Both the position numbers and the translations under genes were made by a program. A stretch of DNA of 64,000 bases from Actinoallomurus sp963799975 (GTDB taxonomy: Bacteria > Actinomycetota > Actinomycetes > Streptosporangiales > Streptosporangiaceae): contig CAWCZF010000002.1 in NCBI GenBank assembly GCA_963799975.1, positions 186,001 to 250,000 of the forward strand, in the 5' to 3' direction. Every line of letters begins with the position of its first letter. Position 1 is the stretch's first letter. This document shows, one piece after another, positions 34,504 to 43,582 of the stretch. The notes beneath the pieces were generated by a model that had not been told where the DNA came from, ran no database searches, and worked only from the letters and a program-made list of their open reading frames with translations.

Positions 34504-36807
34504 TTGAGCCGGACGCGGTCGGCGTTACCCGCCGTGATGACCAGCTACGTGGGGCGCGGCGAGCTGGCCGAAGAGGCACGGCGCTTGTTGAAGACGGCAC
34601 GGCTGGTCACGCTTGCCGGTCCCGGCGGAGTCGGCAAGACGCGTACGGCGTGGGAGCTGGCACGGGAGCTGGAGGCCGACTACGACACGGTGGCCGTCGC
34701 GGATCTGGTCGACATCGGGCTCGCCGAGGCTCTGGAGCACTGGCTGGTCAGCACCCTCGGCGTCGCCGCCCCGCCCGGCCGACCGGCTTTCGAGGCGTTG
34801 ACCGAGTACCTGGGCGGCAAGCGCGTGCTGCTGGTGCTGGACAACTGTGAACACCTGTGCGACGCCCTCGGCGACGTTGTGAGGGTCCTGCTGGAGGACG
34901 CGCCGGAGCTGGTGGTCCTGGCGACCAGCAGGCGCCCCCTGGAGATCGCCGGCGAGCACGTGCTCCAGGTGCCGCCGTTGCCACTGCCACCGGCCGGAGT
35001 CGGCCGCGGGGAGGCCGCACTGTCCGACGCCGTCACGCTGCTGCTGGATCGCGCCTGCGCGGCCGGCCGGCCGATCGCCGACAGCGGTGACTGGGACGCG
35101 GTCGTGGACCTGGTCCGCTGGTCCGGCGGCCTGCCGCTGGTCCTCGAACTCATCGCGGTACGCCTGGGGGGCGGACTGTCGCCGGCGACGATCATGCAGC
35201 GGCTCGACGGGGGCCGCCTGCTGAGGGCACAGGGCCGCCAGGTGCCAACGCACCACCTGGCTCTGTGGGACGTGCTCGCCTGGTCCCATGACATGTGCGT
35301 CGCGGGCGAACAGCGCCTGTGGGCACGGTTGAGCGTGTTCGCGGGCGGCTTCGATCTCGCGATGGCCGAAGAGGTCTGCGGCGACCCGGACGGGCCGGTG
35401 GCCACACCCTTGGTCGTCGACCTCCTCACCGGCCTCGTACGGCAGTCGGTGGTCATCGCCGACCCCGACGGCCGCTTCCGGCAGTTGCAGCCGATGCGCG
35501 AGTACGGCCTGAGCCGGCTCCAGGCGCTCGGTGAGGAGGAGCGCACACGCGAGCGGCACTGCGCGCTGGTACACCGGCTGGTCTCCGACTCCGCCGAGCG
35601 GACCTGTAGCCCGACGGAGCTGGCCACGTTCCGTCAGATCAGCCGGGAGATGCCGAACATCAGGACGGCGCTGGCCTTCTGCGACACCCCCGAGCGCGCC
35701 GAGACCGGACTGCGCATCGCCACCGACATCACCCAGCTCGGCTTCTCCTTCTTCGCCGCCTTCCTGGACGAGATCTCCACCTGGCTGGAGCGCCTCCTCA
35801 CCCACGCCGCGCCGGTGCCGGCACCCGCACGGGTCAACGCCCTGGCCATGCTCGCCCTGATGCGTCTGTGGCGAGGCGACCAGGACCTGGCGGGCGCGTA
35901 CCGGCAGGAGTGCCTCGCTCAGGCGCGCGGGCTGCGCGCCGCGGACGCCGACCTGCCGATCGTCTCGTTCCTGGACGGCGTCTACCTGATGCTGGCGCAC
36001 AGCGATCCCCGCAGCGTGGTGCCGCTGGCCCAGGCACGTGACGCGTTCGCGGCGCGCAACGCCCCGGCATCGGCGTTTCGGGCACGGATCTGGTCGGCGG
36101 TGGCGGCCGGGTTCGTCGCCCCGCGCGACATCGCCGAACAGGCGGCCGCCGAGAGCCTGGCCGACGCGCGGGCCCACGGCGGACCGTGGTCGATGAGCTG
36201 GGCGCTGTGGGCACAGGGCCGCGCCGCACACGCCCAGCCCCAGCGTGCCATCACCCTGCTGCGGCAGGCCCTGCGGATGATGATCGAGATCGGCGACCAG
36301 CTCTGGGGCGCCACCTTGTGCGTCGAGGCCATCGCGTGGGAACTCGCCGGGCAGGGCCACGCCGTTCTCGCCGCCCGGCTGCTAGGCGCCGTGGCTGACA
36401 CCCAGGAGAGCACGGGCGTGATAACCACCGGCCCGGGGCCGTTCCAGCGCGAACGTGAGCGCGCTCTGACACATATCCGCGCGGTCATCGGCGACGAGGC
36501 GTGCACCGCGAACCTCGACCGGGGAAACGGGCTCGACGCCGAGGAGATCTACGCGCTGGCGCTGTCGGACGTCACCGCCGCCGCGACACGCCGGACCTCC
36601 GAACTGCCACTTGACGCGCTGACCAGGCGTCAGCAACAGATCGCACGACTCATCGCCCTCGGCCACAGCAACAAACAGATCGCCGAGAAACTCCATATCT
36701 CCCAGCGGACCGCCGAGAACCATCTCAGCCAGATCTTCGCCCGACTCAACGTACGCAACCGCGCGCAGGTCGCGGCGTGGGTCACCGACCAGACGTCGAC
36801 CGCCTGA
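34504..36807 (+). CDS. LuxR-family regulator with NB-ARC ATPase and C-terminal GerE domain
   Basis: About 767 residues. I take the TTG at 34504 (GGGGGAAG upstream, eight residues before the conserved LPAVMTSYVGR), though GTG 34534 or ATG 34537 are possible. Walker A is GPGGVGKT, Walker B VLLVLDNCEHLC, with a winged helix (HHLALWDVLAWSHDMCVAGEQ) and a TPR-like middle. GerE is at the C terminus (LTRRQQQIARLIALGHSNKQI, QRTAENHLSQIFARL). With the TTG start, codon 8 is TTA. It lies directly upstream of the lanthipeptide genes and is their probable activator. Confidence 0.88.
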   Translation: MSRTRSALPAVMTSYVGRGELAEEARRLLKTARLVTLAGPGGVGKTRTAWELARELEADYDTVAVADLVDIGLAEALEHWLVSTLGVAAPPGRPAFEALTEYLGGKRVLLVLDNCEHLCDALGDVVRVLLEDAPELVVLATSRRPLEIAGEHVLQVPPLPLPPAGVGRGEAALSDAVTLLLDRACAAGRPIADSGDWDAVVDLVRWSGGLPLVLELIAVRLGGGLSPATIMQRLDGGRLLRAQGRQVPTHHLALWDVLAWSHDMCVAGEQRLWARLSVFAGGFDLAMAEEVCGDPDGPVATPLVVDLLTGLVRQSVVIADPDGRFRQLQPMREYGLSRLQALGEEERTRERHCALVHRLVSDSAERTCSPTELATFRQISREMPNIRTALAFCDTPERAETGLRIATDITQLGFSFFAAFLDEISTWLERLLTHAAPVPAPARVNALAMLALMRLWRGDQDLAGAYRQECLAQARGLRAADADLPIVSFLDGVYLMLAHSDPRSVVPLAQARDAFAARNAPASAFRARIWSAVAAGFVAPRDIAEQAAAESLADARAHGGPWSMSWALWAQGRAAHAQPQRAITLLRQALRMMIEIGDQLWGATLCVEAIAWELAGQGHAVLAARLLGAVADTQESTGVITTGPGPFQRERERALTHIRAVIGDEACTANLDRGNGLDAEEIYALALSDVTAAATRRTSELPLDALTRRQQQIARLIALGHSNKQIAEKLHISQRTAENHLSQIFARLNVRNRAQVAAWVTDQTSTA

Positions 36808-36970
36808 ACCGGTCTCGCGGCCGGCGGCGATGTAACCAGTCCGCCACGAAATAGTCGCGGTGTGTGACACGGCGCGGAACCACGCGACAGGTCGCATTCC
36901 GTACAGAGAGTGCCATCATTGCCCAAATCGGTGACCAGGTGGTTCACCGGTCCGGACCGCGGAGGAATGC

Positions 36971-37162
36971 ATGACTGTCACGAATGTCGAGACCGCTGCG
37001 CGAACCGTCGAACACTGGCGCATCAGCGCGGGCGCCGACAACCCGGCCGGACCGCTCTTCGCGTCCGGCGCGTTCGCGGAGTCGGACATCATCGAGGCCG
37101 AGACGAGCTACACGGGTCACGTCAGCATCTGCAGCGCCTCGCACACGATCTCCTGCTGCTGA
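36971..37162 (+). CDS. lanA: Class II lanthipeptide precursor (LanA)
   Basis: A 63-residue peptide, ATG 36971 behind GGAGG. The leader (residues 1-44) is acidic near its end (ESDIIEAE) with NPAGPLFASGAFAE before it. The C-terminal 19 residues, TSYTGHVSICSASHTISCC, hold three Cys (54, 62, 63) and seven Ser/Thr, which is right for up to three lanthionine rings. No CTLTxEC (mersacidin) or cinnamycin-like pattern is seen. The cleavage site is not certain; after E44 is my guess. A lanM gene follows 31 bp downstream. Confidence 0.88.
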   Translation: MTVTNVETAARTVEHWRISAGADNPAGPLFASGAFAESDIIEAETSYTGHVSICSASHTISCC

Positions 37163-37193
37163 AACCGGCCGTGCACACGGGCGGTGAGCGCCG

Positions 37194-40064
37194 GTGGTGA
37201 GCGCCGATGCCGGTGACTTCACACGGTCGCTGAGCTGCCTGGTCGAGCCGGCCCTGGACGGATTATGGAAACGGCTCGAATCCGTCCAGGGTCTGGCCGA
37301 CTCCGAGCGGGCGGCGATCCGGGCCGGCGCCGCGACAGCGCTCTACCAGGTGGCACACCGTAAGGCGGGCCGGGTCCTCGTTCTCGAACTCAACGCCGCG
37401 CGGATCACCGGCCGGCTGACCGCCGAGGACTCCGCGGCGCGCTGGGCGGAGTTCGCGGAGCTGTCGGCCTCCCCGCACTACTGGGACTCCCTCACCGGCC
37501 ACTACCCGCCGCTGCTGCCCCGACTGCGCACGACGCTGGACGGGCGGTGCGCCGCCGCGCTGACGCTGGCCCGCCGACTGGCCGCCGACCGCGACTCCCT
37601 GGCCACGCTGCCCGGCACGAGCCCCGGCCCGCTCGCCCGCGTCGCGTTCGGCGCCGGGGACAGCCACCGAGGCGGCCACACGGTCGCCGTGCTGGAGTTC
37701 ACCGGCGGCGCGGTCGTCTACAAACCGCGGCCGGTGAGCGTGGACGCGGTGCTCGGCGCGACGCTGGCCGAGGTGTTCTGCGACGTACCCGAGCCGCTGC
37801 GGATCCGTGTGCCACGGGTCGTCTCACGCGACGGGTACGGCTGGGCGGAGTTCACCGCCCACCGCTACTGCGCGGACGCGGGGGAACTCTCCGCCTTCTA
37901 CCGCGGCATCGGGCACTGGCTGGGCGTCATGCGGCTGCTCGGCGGCAGCGATCTGCACGCCGAGAACCTGATCGCCTGCGGTCCGGTGCCGGTCGTGGTG
38001 GACTGCGAGACGCTCTTCACGCCGGTGCACCCGATCCCGCCGTCCCGGCTCGGGCTCGCGCCCGACCGCGCGCGCGAGCTGGTTCGCGCCACCGTGCTGC
38101 GCACCGGCATGCTGCCCAACCGCGGGACGGCACTGGGCTGGCGCGGCGTGGACGCCTCCGCCGCCGGAGCGCTGCCCGGCGAGCAGCCGCTCGCCGAGCT
38201 GCCGGCCATCCTGGACGCGGGCAGCGACCAGGCGCGGATGGGCGTACGCGCGGTCGAGGTGCCGCTCGGCGCCGCCCATCCGAGCCCGGCTCCGGTGCTG
38301 GCCGACCACTGGGAACGCGTCCTCGACGGCTTCGACGAGGCGACGGCCACGCTGCGGTCGACGGACCGCGCGCACGCCCTCGAACCGCTGCTCGCCCGGT
38401 TCGCCGACTGCCCCATCCGCGTGGTCCTGCGCTCCACCGAGGCGTACGCCGAGCTCGCGCGGATGCTGTGGCATCCGGTCTCGCTGCATGCACCCGATGC
38501 CGCCATGGACCGCGCGACGGACCTGCTCACCGCGATGGCCAGGTACGTCCCCGGTGCGCCGGGCGATCCGGAGGTCGTCTCGGCGGAGGTGGCCGACCTG
38601 CTCGACGGGGACGTGCCGTTCTTCGCCACCACTCCGCGCCGCGGACGGCTGGCGGGCCCGCGCGGCACGTCGTACCTGCCCGAGCGGGATCTGGCGGCGG
38701 CCGCGCTGCACCGGTGGCGCGCCGACGACCTGCGGCTCGACCGGCAGGTCATCCGGGCGACGCTGGTCAGCGCCTACCTCAACGACGGCTGGCTGCCGAG
38801 CGACCGGAAGATGCCCGAGGGGCGGCCACGCCGCGACGACCTGGATCGCAGGCGGCGGCGGCTCGCCTCGGCACTGATCGGCCGGCTGCGCGACGCCGCG
38901 ATCCGGGCCGAGGACGGGACCATCACGTGGATCGCGCCGGTGCTCGGCCCGGCGGGCTGGGCCGTACAGCCGCTGGGACCCGACGCGTACGGCGGCCTGG
39001 CCGGAGTGGCCGTGCTGCTCGCCGCGTATCGCCGGGAGACCGCGGCCGGCCGGGCGGACGACGTCGACGGCGCGGCCGAACTGCTCGACGCCGTGTCGCG
39101 CACCGTACGTGCCGCGGAGGACAAGGACGCCGCGCTCCGGCAGGCGGAGGCGCGGCTGCGCCCTCCCTCCGCCGGTGGGTACATCGGGCTCGGGTCGCAG
39201 ATCTGGGCGTGGCTGACGCTGCACGCCTGGGACGCCGCCGGAACGGACGGGCTGGACCGCGCACGCGCGCTCGCCGAACTGCTGCCGGTCGCCGTCGCGG
39301 CCGAGGACCGGTTCGATCTGCTGACCGGCATGGCCGGGGCGGTCGTGCCGCTGCTGCGGCTCGCCGACGTGACGGGCGAGGGCCGCTGGACGCGCCAGGC
39401 CGCCGGCATCGGCGAGCGACTCGTCGCCGCCGCCCGTTGGCGGGGCGAGACCCTCTACTGGACCTCACCGCGCTGGCCGGAGGGCCTCGGCGGGTTCGCC
39501 CACGGCGTGACCGGCATCGGATGGGCGCTGGCACGTCTCGCCCTGGCGACCGGCGAGGCGCGCTTCGCCGACGCCGCGCGTGCCGCGTTCGCCTTCGAGG
39601 AGACGCTCTATGACAACGCCGCCGGCGGCTGGCTCGACCTGCGCCAGCCGGGAGAGGGCGCGTTCTCGGCCGCGTGGTGCCACGGCGCCGTGGGCATCGG
39701 GATCAGCGCCGCCGACCTGGCCCGCCGCGGCTGGACCGGGGCCGACGCCCTCGTACGGCGGGCGGCCGAGGTGACCGTACGGCGCGGGTTCGGCTGGAAC
39801 CACACCCTGTGCCACGGCGACCTGGGCTGCTGGGAGGTCCTCGACGAGGCGCTGGCGCTCGGCTGCGCACCCCGCGGGCTGGACCGAGGCGGCCTCGACG
39901 CGCGGATCATCACCGGCCTGGAGGACAACGGGCCGGTCAGCGGCCTGGCACGGGACGCGTACTCGCCGGGCATGCTCGCCGGTCTGGGCGGTGTGGCCTA
40001 CCAGTTGCTGCGGCTGGGCGCGGACGGCGGCCTGCCCTCGGTCCTGACGCCGGCCGCGCCCTAG
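37194..40064 (+). CDS. lanM: Class II lanthipeptide synthetase LanM
   Basis: A 956-residue bifunctional enzyme. The N-terminal dehydratase domain (DUF4135) shows VVYKPRPVSVDAV, GSDLHAENLIA and VVVDCETLFTP, the kinase-like residues that phosphorylate and eliminate Ser/Thr. The C-terminal cyclase (~residue 600 on) has GFAHGVTGIGWAL, AWCHGAVGIG and TLCHGDLGC, giving the Cys/Cys/His zinc site. It dehydrates and cyclises the precursor encoded just upstream. Codon 24 is TTA (37263-37265). At 956 residues it is of normal length. No LanT transporter-protease is adjacent. Confidence 0.95.
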   Translation: MVSADAGDFTRSLSCLVEPALDGLWKRLESVQGLADSERAAIRAGAATALYQVAHRKAGRVLVLELNAARITGRLTAEDSAARWAEFAELSASPHYWDSLTGHYPPLLPRLRTTLDGRCAAALTLARRLAADRDSLATLPGTSPGPLARVAFGAGDSHRGGHTVAVLEFTGGAVVYKPRPVSVDAVLGATLAEVFCDVPEPLRIRVPRVVSRDGYGWAEFTAHRYCADAGELSAFYRGIGHWLGVMRLLGGSDLHAENLIACGPVPVVVDCETLFTPVHPIPPSRLGLAPDRARELVRATVLRTGMLPNRGTALGWRGVDASAAGALPGEQPLAELPAILDAGSDQARMGVRAVEVPLGAAHPSPAPVLADHWERVLDGFDEATATLRSTDRAHALEPLLARFADCPIRVVLRSTEAYAELARMLWHPVSLHAPDAAMDRATDLLTAMARYVPGAPGDPEVVSAEVADLLDGDVPFFATTPRRGRLAGPRGTSYLPERDLAAAALHRWRADDLRLDRQVIRATLVSAYLNDGWLPSDRKMPEGRPRRDDLDRRRRRLASALIGRLRDAAIRAEDGTITWIAPVLGPAGWAVQPLGPDAYGGLAGVAVLLAAYRRETAAGRADDVDGAAELLDAVSRTVRAAEDKDAALRQAEARLRPPSAGGYIGLGSQIWAWLTLHAWDAAGTDGLDRARALAELLPVAVAAEDRFDLLTGMAGAVVPLLRLADVTGEGRWTRQAAGIGERLVAAARWRGETLYWTSPRWPEGLGGFAHGVTGIGWALARLALATGEARFADAARAAFAFEETLYDNAAGGWLDLRQPGEGAFSAAWCHGAVGIGISAADLARRGWTGADALVRRAAEVTVRRGFGWNHTLCHGDLGCWEVLDEALALGCAPRGLDRGGLDARIITGLEDNGPVSGLARDAYSPGMLAGLGGVAYQLLRLGADGGLPSVLTPAAP

Positions 40065-40077
40065 GACACGGCGGCGA

Positions 40078-40974
40078 TCACCCGCGGCCGGGCGCGTGGA
40101 GCCAGTCGAGCAGGTCCGGCGGCGCCAGCGATGCCGCGCGCGCGTGGTATCGGGCGATCTCCTCCTCGGTGAGGATCTCCCCGCCCGCGCCGGACCGCCC
40201 CCGGTGGAAGAAGGAGGTGCTGCTCTTGATGATTCCGTCCGGCGGGACGAACCGGTCGGCGCCGGCCCGCATCCGCTCGAACGTCGCGGCCCGCACCAGC
40301 CCGGGCCAGGCGCTCTCGGGTACGGCCAGCCCGAGCAGCCTCGCGAGTTCGCGCATCTGCCCCTCCAGGTCGCGGGACAGGTCGTCGTAGTGGACCAGCA
40401 CCACGTCGTGTTCGCCGCGCCTGGCCCATGCGTCGCCCAGGTGCCACAGCACTCCGGGCAGTGAGTCGAGGTTCTCGCGCGGGTCCGCGTCGTGGCCGAT
40501 CCAGGCGAGCAGCCAGTCCCGCGGGCTCTTGCGCAGCGCCGAGGCCCCGGTGAGCGGCGCGATGCCGGTCAGCTCCCGCATCCGTTCGAGGTCGATGTTC
40601 GTGCTGTGGTGGTAGAGCGACACGGCCAGGTCGAGCGGGTGCCTGGCCGTCACGAGATAGGTGGCGCGCGGATCGAGCGGCAGGCCGTCCAGCGGGGTGT
40701 GCGTCTTGATGAACCGGCGGTGCCGCTGCCCCGCGAGCAGCGCGTACACCGCGTCGCGCGGCATGGTCAGATGGTCCAGCCACGGCGACAGCCGCCCCAG
40801 CGGCGCCGGCAGGCGAGGGGTCTGGAAGATCAGCAACGCGCAGATCATCTGCGTCCAGGTGGTGCCGCTCCGGGGCCGGGTGCTGATCACGATGTCGCCG
40901 GTACGGAACGGAAAGCCGTCCCAGCGTCCACTGTCGCTGTCGAGTGAGTGATAACGAAAGGGCGCACCGGTCAC
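40078..40974 (-). CDS. PAPS-dependent sulfotransferase
   Basis: A 298-residue protein. TRPRSGTTWTQMI is the 5'-phosphosulfate loop and TARHPLDLAVSLYHHS the 3'-phosphate-binding motif of cytosolic-type sulfotransferases; KTHTPLDGLP carries the conserved KTH. The C-terminal FFHRGRSGAGGEILTEEEI matches the second PAPS-contact region. It ends 14 bp from the convergent lanM stop. It may modify the lanthipeptide (the core contains one Tyr and several Ser/Thr) or an unrelated small molecule. Confidence 0.92.
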   Translation of the reverse strand: MTGAPFRYHSLDSDSGRWDGFPFRTGDIVISTRPRSGTTWTQMICALLIFQTPRLPAPLGRLSPWLDHLTMPRDAVYALLAGQRHRRFIKTHTPLDGLPLDPRATYLVTARHPLDLAVSLYHHSTNIDLERMRELTGIAPLTGASALRKSPRDWLLAWIGHDADPRENLDSLPGVLWHLGDAWARRGEHDVVLVHYDDLSRDLEGQMRELARLLGLAVPESAWPGLVRAATFERMRAGADRFVPPDGIIKSSTSFFHRGRSGAGGEILTEEEIARYHARAASLAPPDLLDWLHAPGRG

Positions 40975-41203
40975 CGGAAGAGTCTACCGATTTTCTCGAG
41001 AACGGACGTTAATCGAAGCGGGCATTAATGGCTGACGCCGGCCGGCACAAGTCCATATTGCGCGTACCGAATGATCAGAGCTGGCGAATATGCGCGCCGG
41101 AACACCGCTTCCGGCCTTGTCAGCGCCGTGGGACGGCGGCGGTAACACGTGGACTGATACTCTTGCCGTCGACTTCCATGACCGACTGGAGAGTGCGACC
41201 CCA

Positions 41204-42853
41204 ATGCTCGATCGGACCACGATCGACGGGCTGTTCCCGGCAGACCTGCCCGAGCCCGCCGAGTGGGAAAGCCGTTACCCGCCTCGCGATTTGCCCAACG
41301 GCGCGGAAGTCACCCGGCTGGGGCCCTCGCCGACCGGCTTCGTGCACATCGGCGGGCTCTATGTCGCGATGCTCGACCGGGACATAGCGCATCGCAGTGG
41401 CGGCACATTCCTGATCCGCGTCGAGGACACCGACCAGTCACGTGAGGTGGAGGGCGCGCTCGCCCAGTTCGCCCGCGCGTTCGCCTATTTCAACACCGAG
41501 CCCGACGAAGACGACGCGAATGGCGCGTACGGGCCGTATCGCCAGTCGCAGCGTTCGGCGATCTACCTCGCCTACGCCCGCGAGATGCTGCGTACGGGCA
41601 AGGCCTACCTGTGCTTCGCCACCGAGCGCGAACTGGCCGACAACCGGGCCCAGCAGCAGGCGCGCAAGATCCCCACCGGCTACTACGGCGAGTGGGCGCT
41701 GTGGCGGGACGCCTCCGACGAGGACGTGCTGGCCGCGCTCGAGGCCGGGCGGCCCTACGTGGTGCGATTCCGCTCGCCCGGCGTGCCCGGTGCGCGGGCG
41801 GCGTTCACCGACGCGATCCGCGGCACGCTGTCCGCCGAGGACAACTACAACGACGTGGTCATCCTCAAGTCCTCCGCCCACGACACCCGGCTGCCGACCT
41901 ACCACTTCGCGCACGCCGTCGATGACCACCTCATGAGGGTCACCCTGGTCATCCGGGGCGAGGAGTGGCTGGCGTCGGTCCCGATGCACCTCCAGCTCTT
42001 CCGCGCGCTCGGGTTCGAGCCGCCCGTCTACGCGCACATCGCGCTGCTGATGAAGCAGATTCCCGGCGGCAAGCGGAAGCTGTCCAAGCGCAAGGACCCC
42101 GAGGCGGGCGTCGACCTCTACATCAGCGCCGGGTTCCCCGCGCCCGCGGTGACTTACTACCTGCGCGGGCTCGCCAACGGACGGCTGGCCGAGATGCCGC
42201 TGCCGGACGCCCTGGCCGCCCCGATCAACCTGGCGGAGTGCGGCGGCGCCGGTCCGCTGGTGGACCTGGTGAAGCTGGAGGACATCAGCGCCGACCACAT
42301 CGCGACCCTCAGCGGCCAGGAAATCCTGGCGCAGATGCGGGTCTGGGCGGCCGAGTTCGACGAGGAGCTGGCGCGGGTGCTGGCCGACGAGCCGGAGCGG
42401 GCGATCGCCGCGCTGGCCGTGGAGCGCGACGGCGTGCCGAACCCCCGCAAGGACCTGCGCAAGTGGTCGGACTTCCGTGCCGCCTACGGATTCTTCTTCC
42501 CGGCGCTGTTCACGCTCGTGCCGCCGGACGACGAGCGGCTGGGCGGGCTCGACGTCGCCCTGGTCAACCGGTTCGCGATCGACTTCGTCGGCGACTACCA
42601 GGAGTCCGACGACGGCCAGAAGTGGTTCGCCCAGATCAGGGACCTCGCCGCGAAACACGGGTTCGCCGCGAACGCCAAGGAGTACAAGCGCGACCCCGAT
42701 GCGTACGTCGGCTCGATCCGTGAGGCGTCCCAGATCATCCGCGTCGCGCTGACGGGGTCGACGCGCAGCCCCGACCTGCACTCGGTGGCGATGGCGCTGG
42801 GCCGGGCCGAGGTACGGCGGCGGGTCGGCGCGCTCACGGGCGCGACCGGCTGA
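41204..42853 (+). CDS. gltX: Glutamyl-tRNA synthetase (GluRS) paralogue
   Basis: A 549-residue protein from the ATG at 41204. LGPSPTGFVHIGGLYVAMLD contains the HIGH motif as HIGG (48-51), and KRKLSKRKDPE the KMSKS motif. FLIRVEDTDQSREVEGAL and NDVVILKSSAHDTRLPTYHFAHAVDDH are class I GluRS signatures. It differs from the usual short actinobacterial GltX in N- and C-terminal parts (SRYPPRDLPNGAE; an extended helical end), so it is probably a second, specialised copy. Its neighbours are the lanthipeptide and type VII-like genes. Class II LanM does not need Glu-tRNA, so its link to that locus is unclear. Confidence 0.85.
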   Translation: MLDRTTIDGLFPADLPEPAEWESRYPPRDLPNGAEVTRLGPSPTGFVHIGGLYVAMLDRDIAHRSGGTFLIRVEDTDQSREVEGALAQFARAFAYFNTEPDEDDANGAYGPYRQSQRSAIYLAYAREMLRTGKAYLCFATERELADNRAQQQARKIPTGYYGEWALWRDASDEDVLAALEAGRPYVVRFRSPGVPGARAAFTDAIRGTLSAEDNYNDVVILKSSAHDTRLPTYHFAHAVDDHLMRVTLVIRGEEWLASVPMHLQLFRALGFEPPVYAHIALLMKQIPGGKRKLSKRKDPEAGVDLYISAGFPAPAVTYYLRGLANGRLAEMPLPDALAAPINLAECGGAGPLVDLVKLEDISADHIATLSGQEILAQMRVWAAEFDEELARVLADEPERAIAALAVERDGVPNPRKDLRKWSDFRAAYGFFFPALFTLVPPDDERLGGLDVALVNRFAIDFVGDYQESDDGQKWFAQIRDLAAKHGFAANAKEYKRDPDAYVGSIREASQIIRVALTGSTRSPDLHSVAMALGRAEVRRRVGALTGATG

Positions 42854-42896
42854 CCGTCCGGCGGCCCGGCACAACGACGCCAGGCGACGCCGGTTC

Positions 42897-43100
42897 GTGG
42901 ACGCGCGGATCCGAGCGCTGGACTCCCGCTGGGCGCCGGCCGGCCTGGCGTGGCCCGTACGCGCCCTCGTGCTGACCGGCGCCGGGTTCGTGCTGCCGGT
43001 GCTCGCCGTGTTCTGCCTGGTGTGGTCGGGGTTGCTCACCGCCGCGCCGGACTGTGCGGGCCGGCCCCTCTCGTGTTCACGCACCGCTGTCACTGAATAG
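42897..43100 (+). CDS. Possible small membrane protein
   Basis: A 67-codon frame from a GTG at 42897. It encodes one convincing membrane helix (ALVLTGAGFVLPVLAVFCLVW) after a short basic stretch, but no ribosome site is evident and the tail looks random. The 355-bp gap between the GluRS gene and the EspC-like gene contains nothing else recognisable. Confidence 0.3.
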   Translation: MDARIRALDSRWAPAGLAWPVRALVLTGAGFVLPVLAVFCLVWSGLLTAAPDCAGRPLSCSRTAVTE

Positions 43101-43208
43101 CGGCTGGTCGCTGTCCGCGACGCGGAAGGGCACGGCCCCCCGACTGTTTCCCAGAGATTTCGGCTGCGTTTCCGGTGATTTAGGTGTTTGCCATTACAAT
43201 CAGTCGAG

Positions 43209-43546
43209 ATCTATACTCCCGATTCATGAGCCCTGAGCCAACATACTTGCAGGTCAGGCGCCAGGCGCTGCTCGACGTCAGCCAGGTCTGCACGACGGCA
43301 GCGACCGACATGGCGAGTGCCGGGCAGGCCTACGCCACCGCGGACGCCAAGGACACCCCGGGGTGCTTCGGACTGGTCACCGGCGCCTCCGACGAACTCT
43401 ACAAAGAGTACGAAGAGTTCTATGTCGCCATGCAAAAAGCGGTGACGGTTCTCCATCAGACTCTGGACCAGGCGTCCAAGAACTTCGTGGTCAGTCACAC
43501 GACGTATGAGTACGCCGAGTGGTCGAATCTTCTCGACACCCACTAA
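43209..43546 (+). CDS. EspC/WXG100-like small secreted-type protein
   Basis: About 112 residues from the ATG at 43209 (MSPEPTYLQVRRQALLDVSQ). It is almost wholly helical with a central turn (ATADAKDTPGCFGLVTGASD), followed by KEYEEFYVAMQKAVTVLHQTLDQASKNFVVSHTTYEYAEW. The helix-turn-helix size and a Y-x-x-x-E/W end resemble EspC/WXG100-type type VII secretion substrates. A classic WxG in the turn is absent, so the call rests on fold pattern and on the neighbour. It lies 36 bp before the large gene at 43583. Confidence 0.6.
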
Positions 43547-43582
43547 CGCGCGACAGCCTCGTCACCCGGCAAGGAGTAATTA

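Noticed and set aside
36971..42853. GluRS as supplier for the lanthipeptide dehydratase
   Set aside because: The synthetase is LanM (class II), which uses ATP-dependent phosphorylation and not Glu-tRNA.
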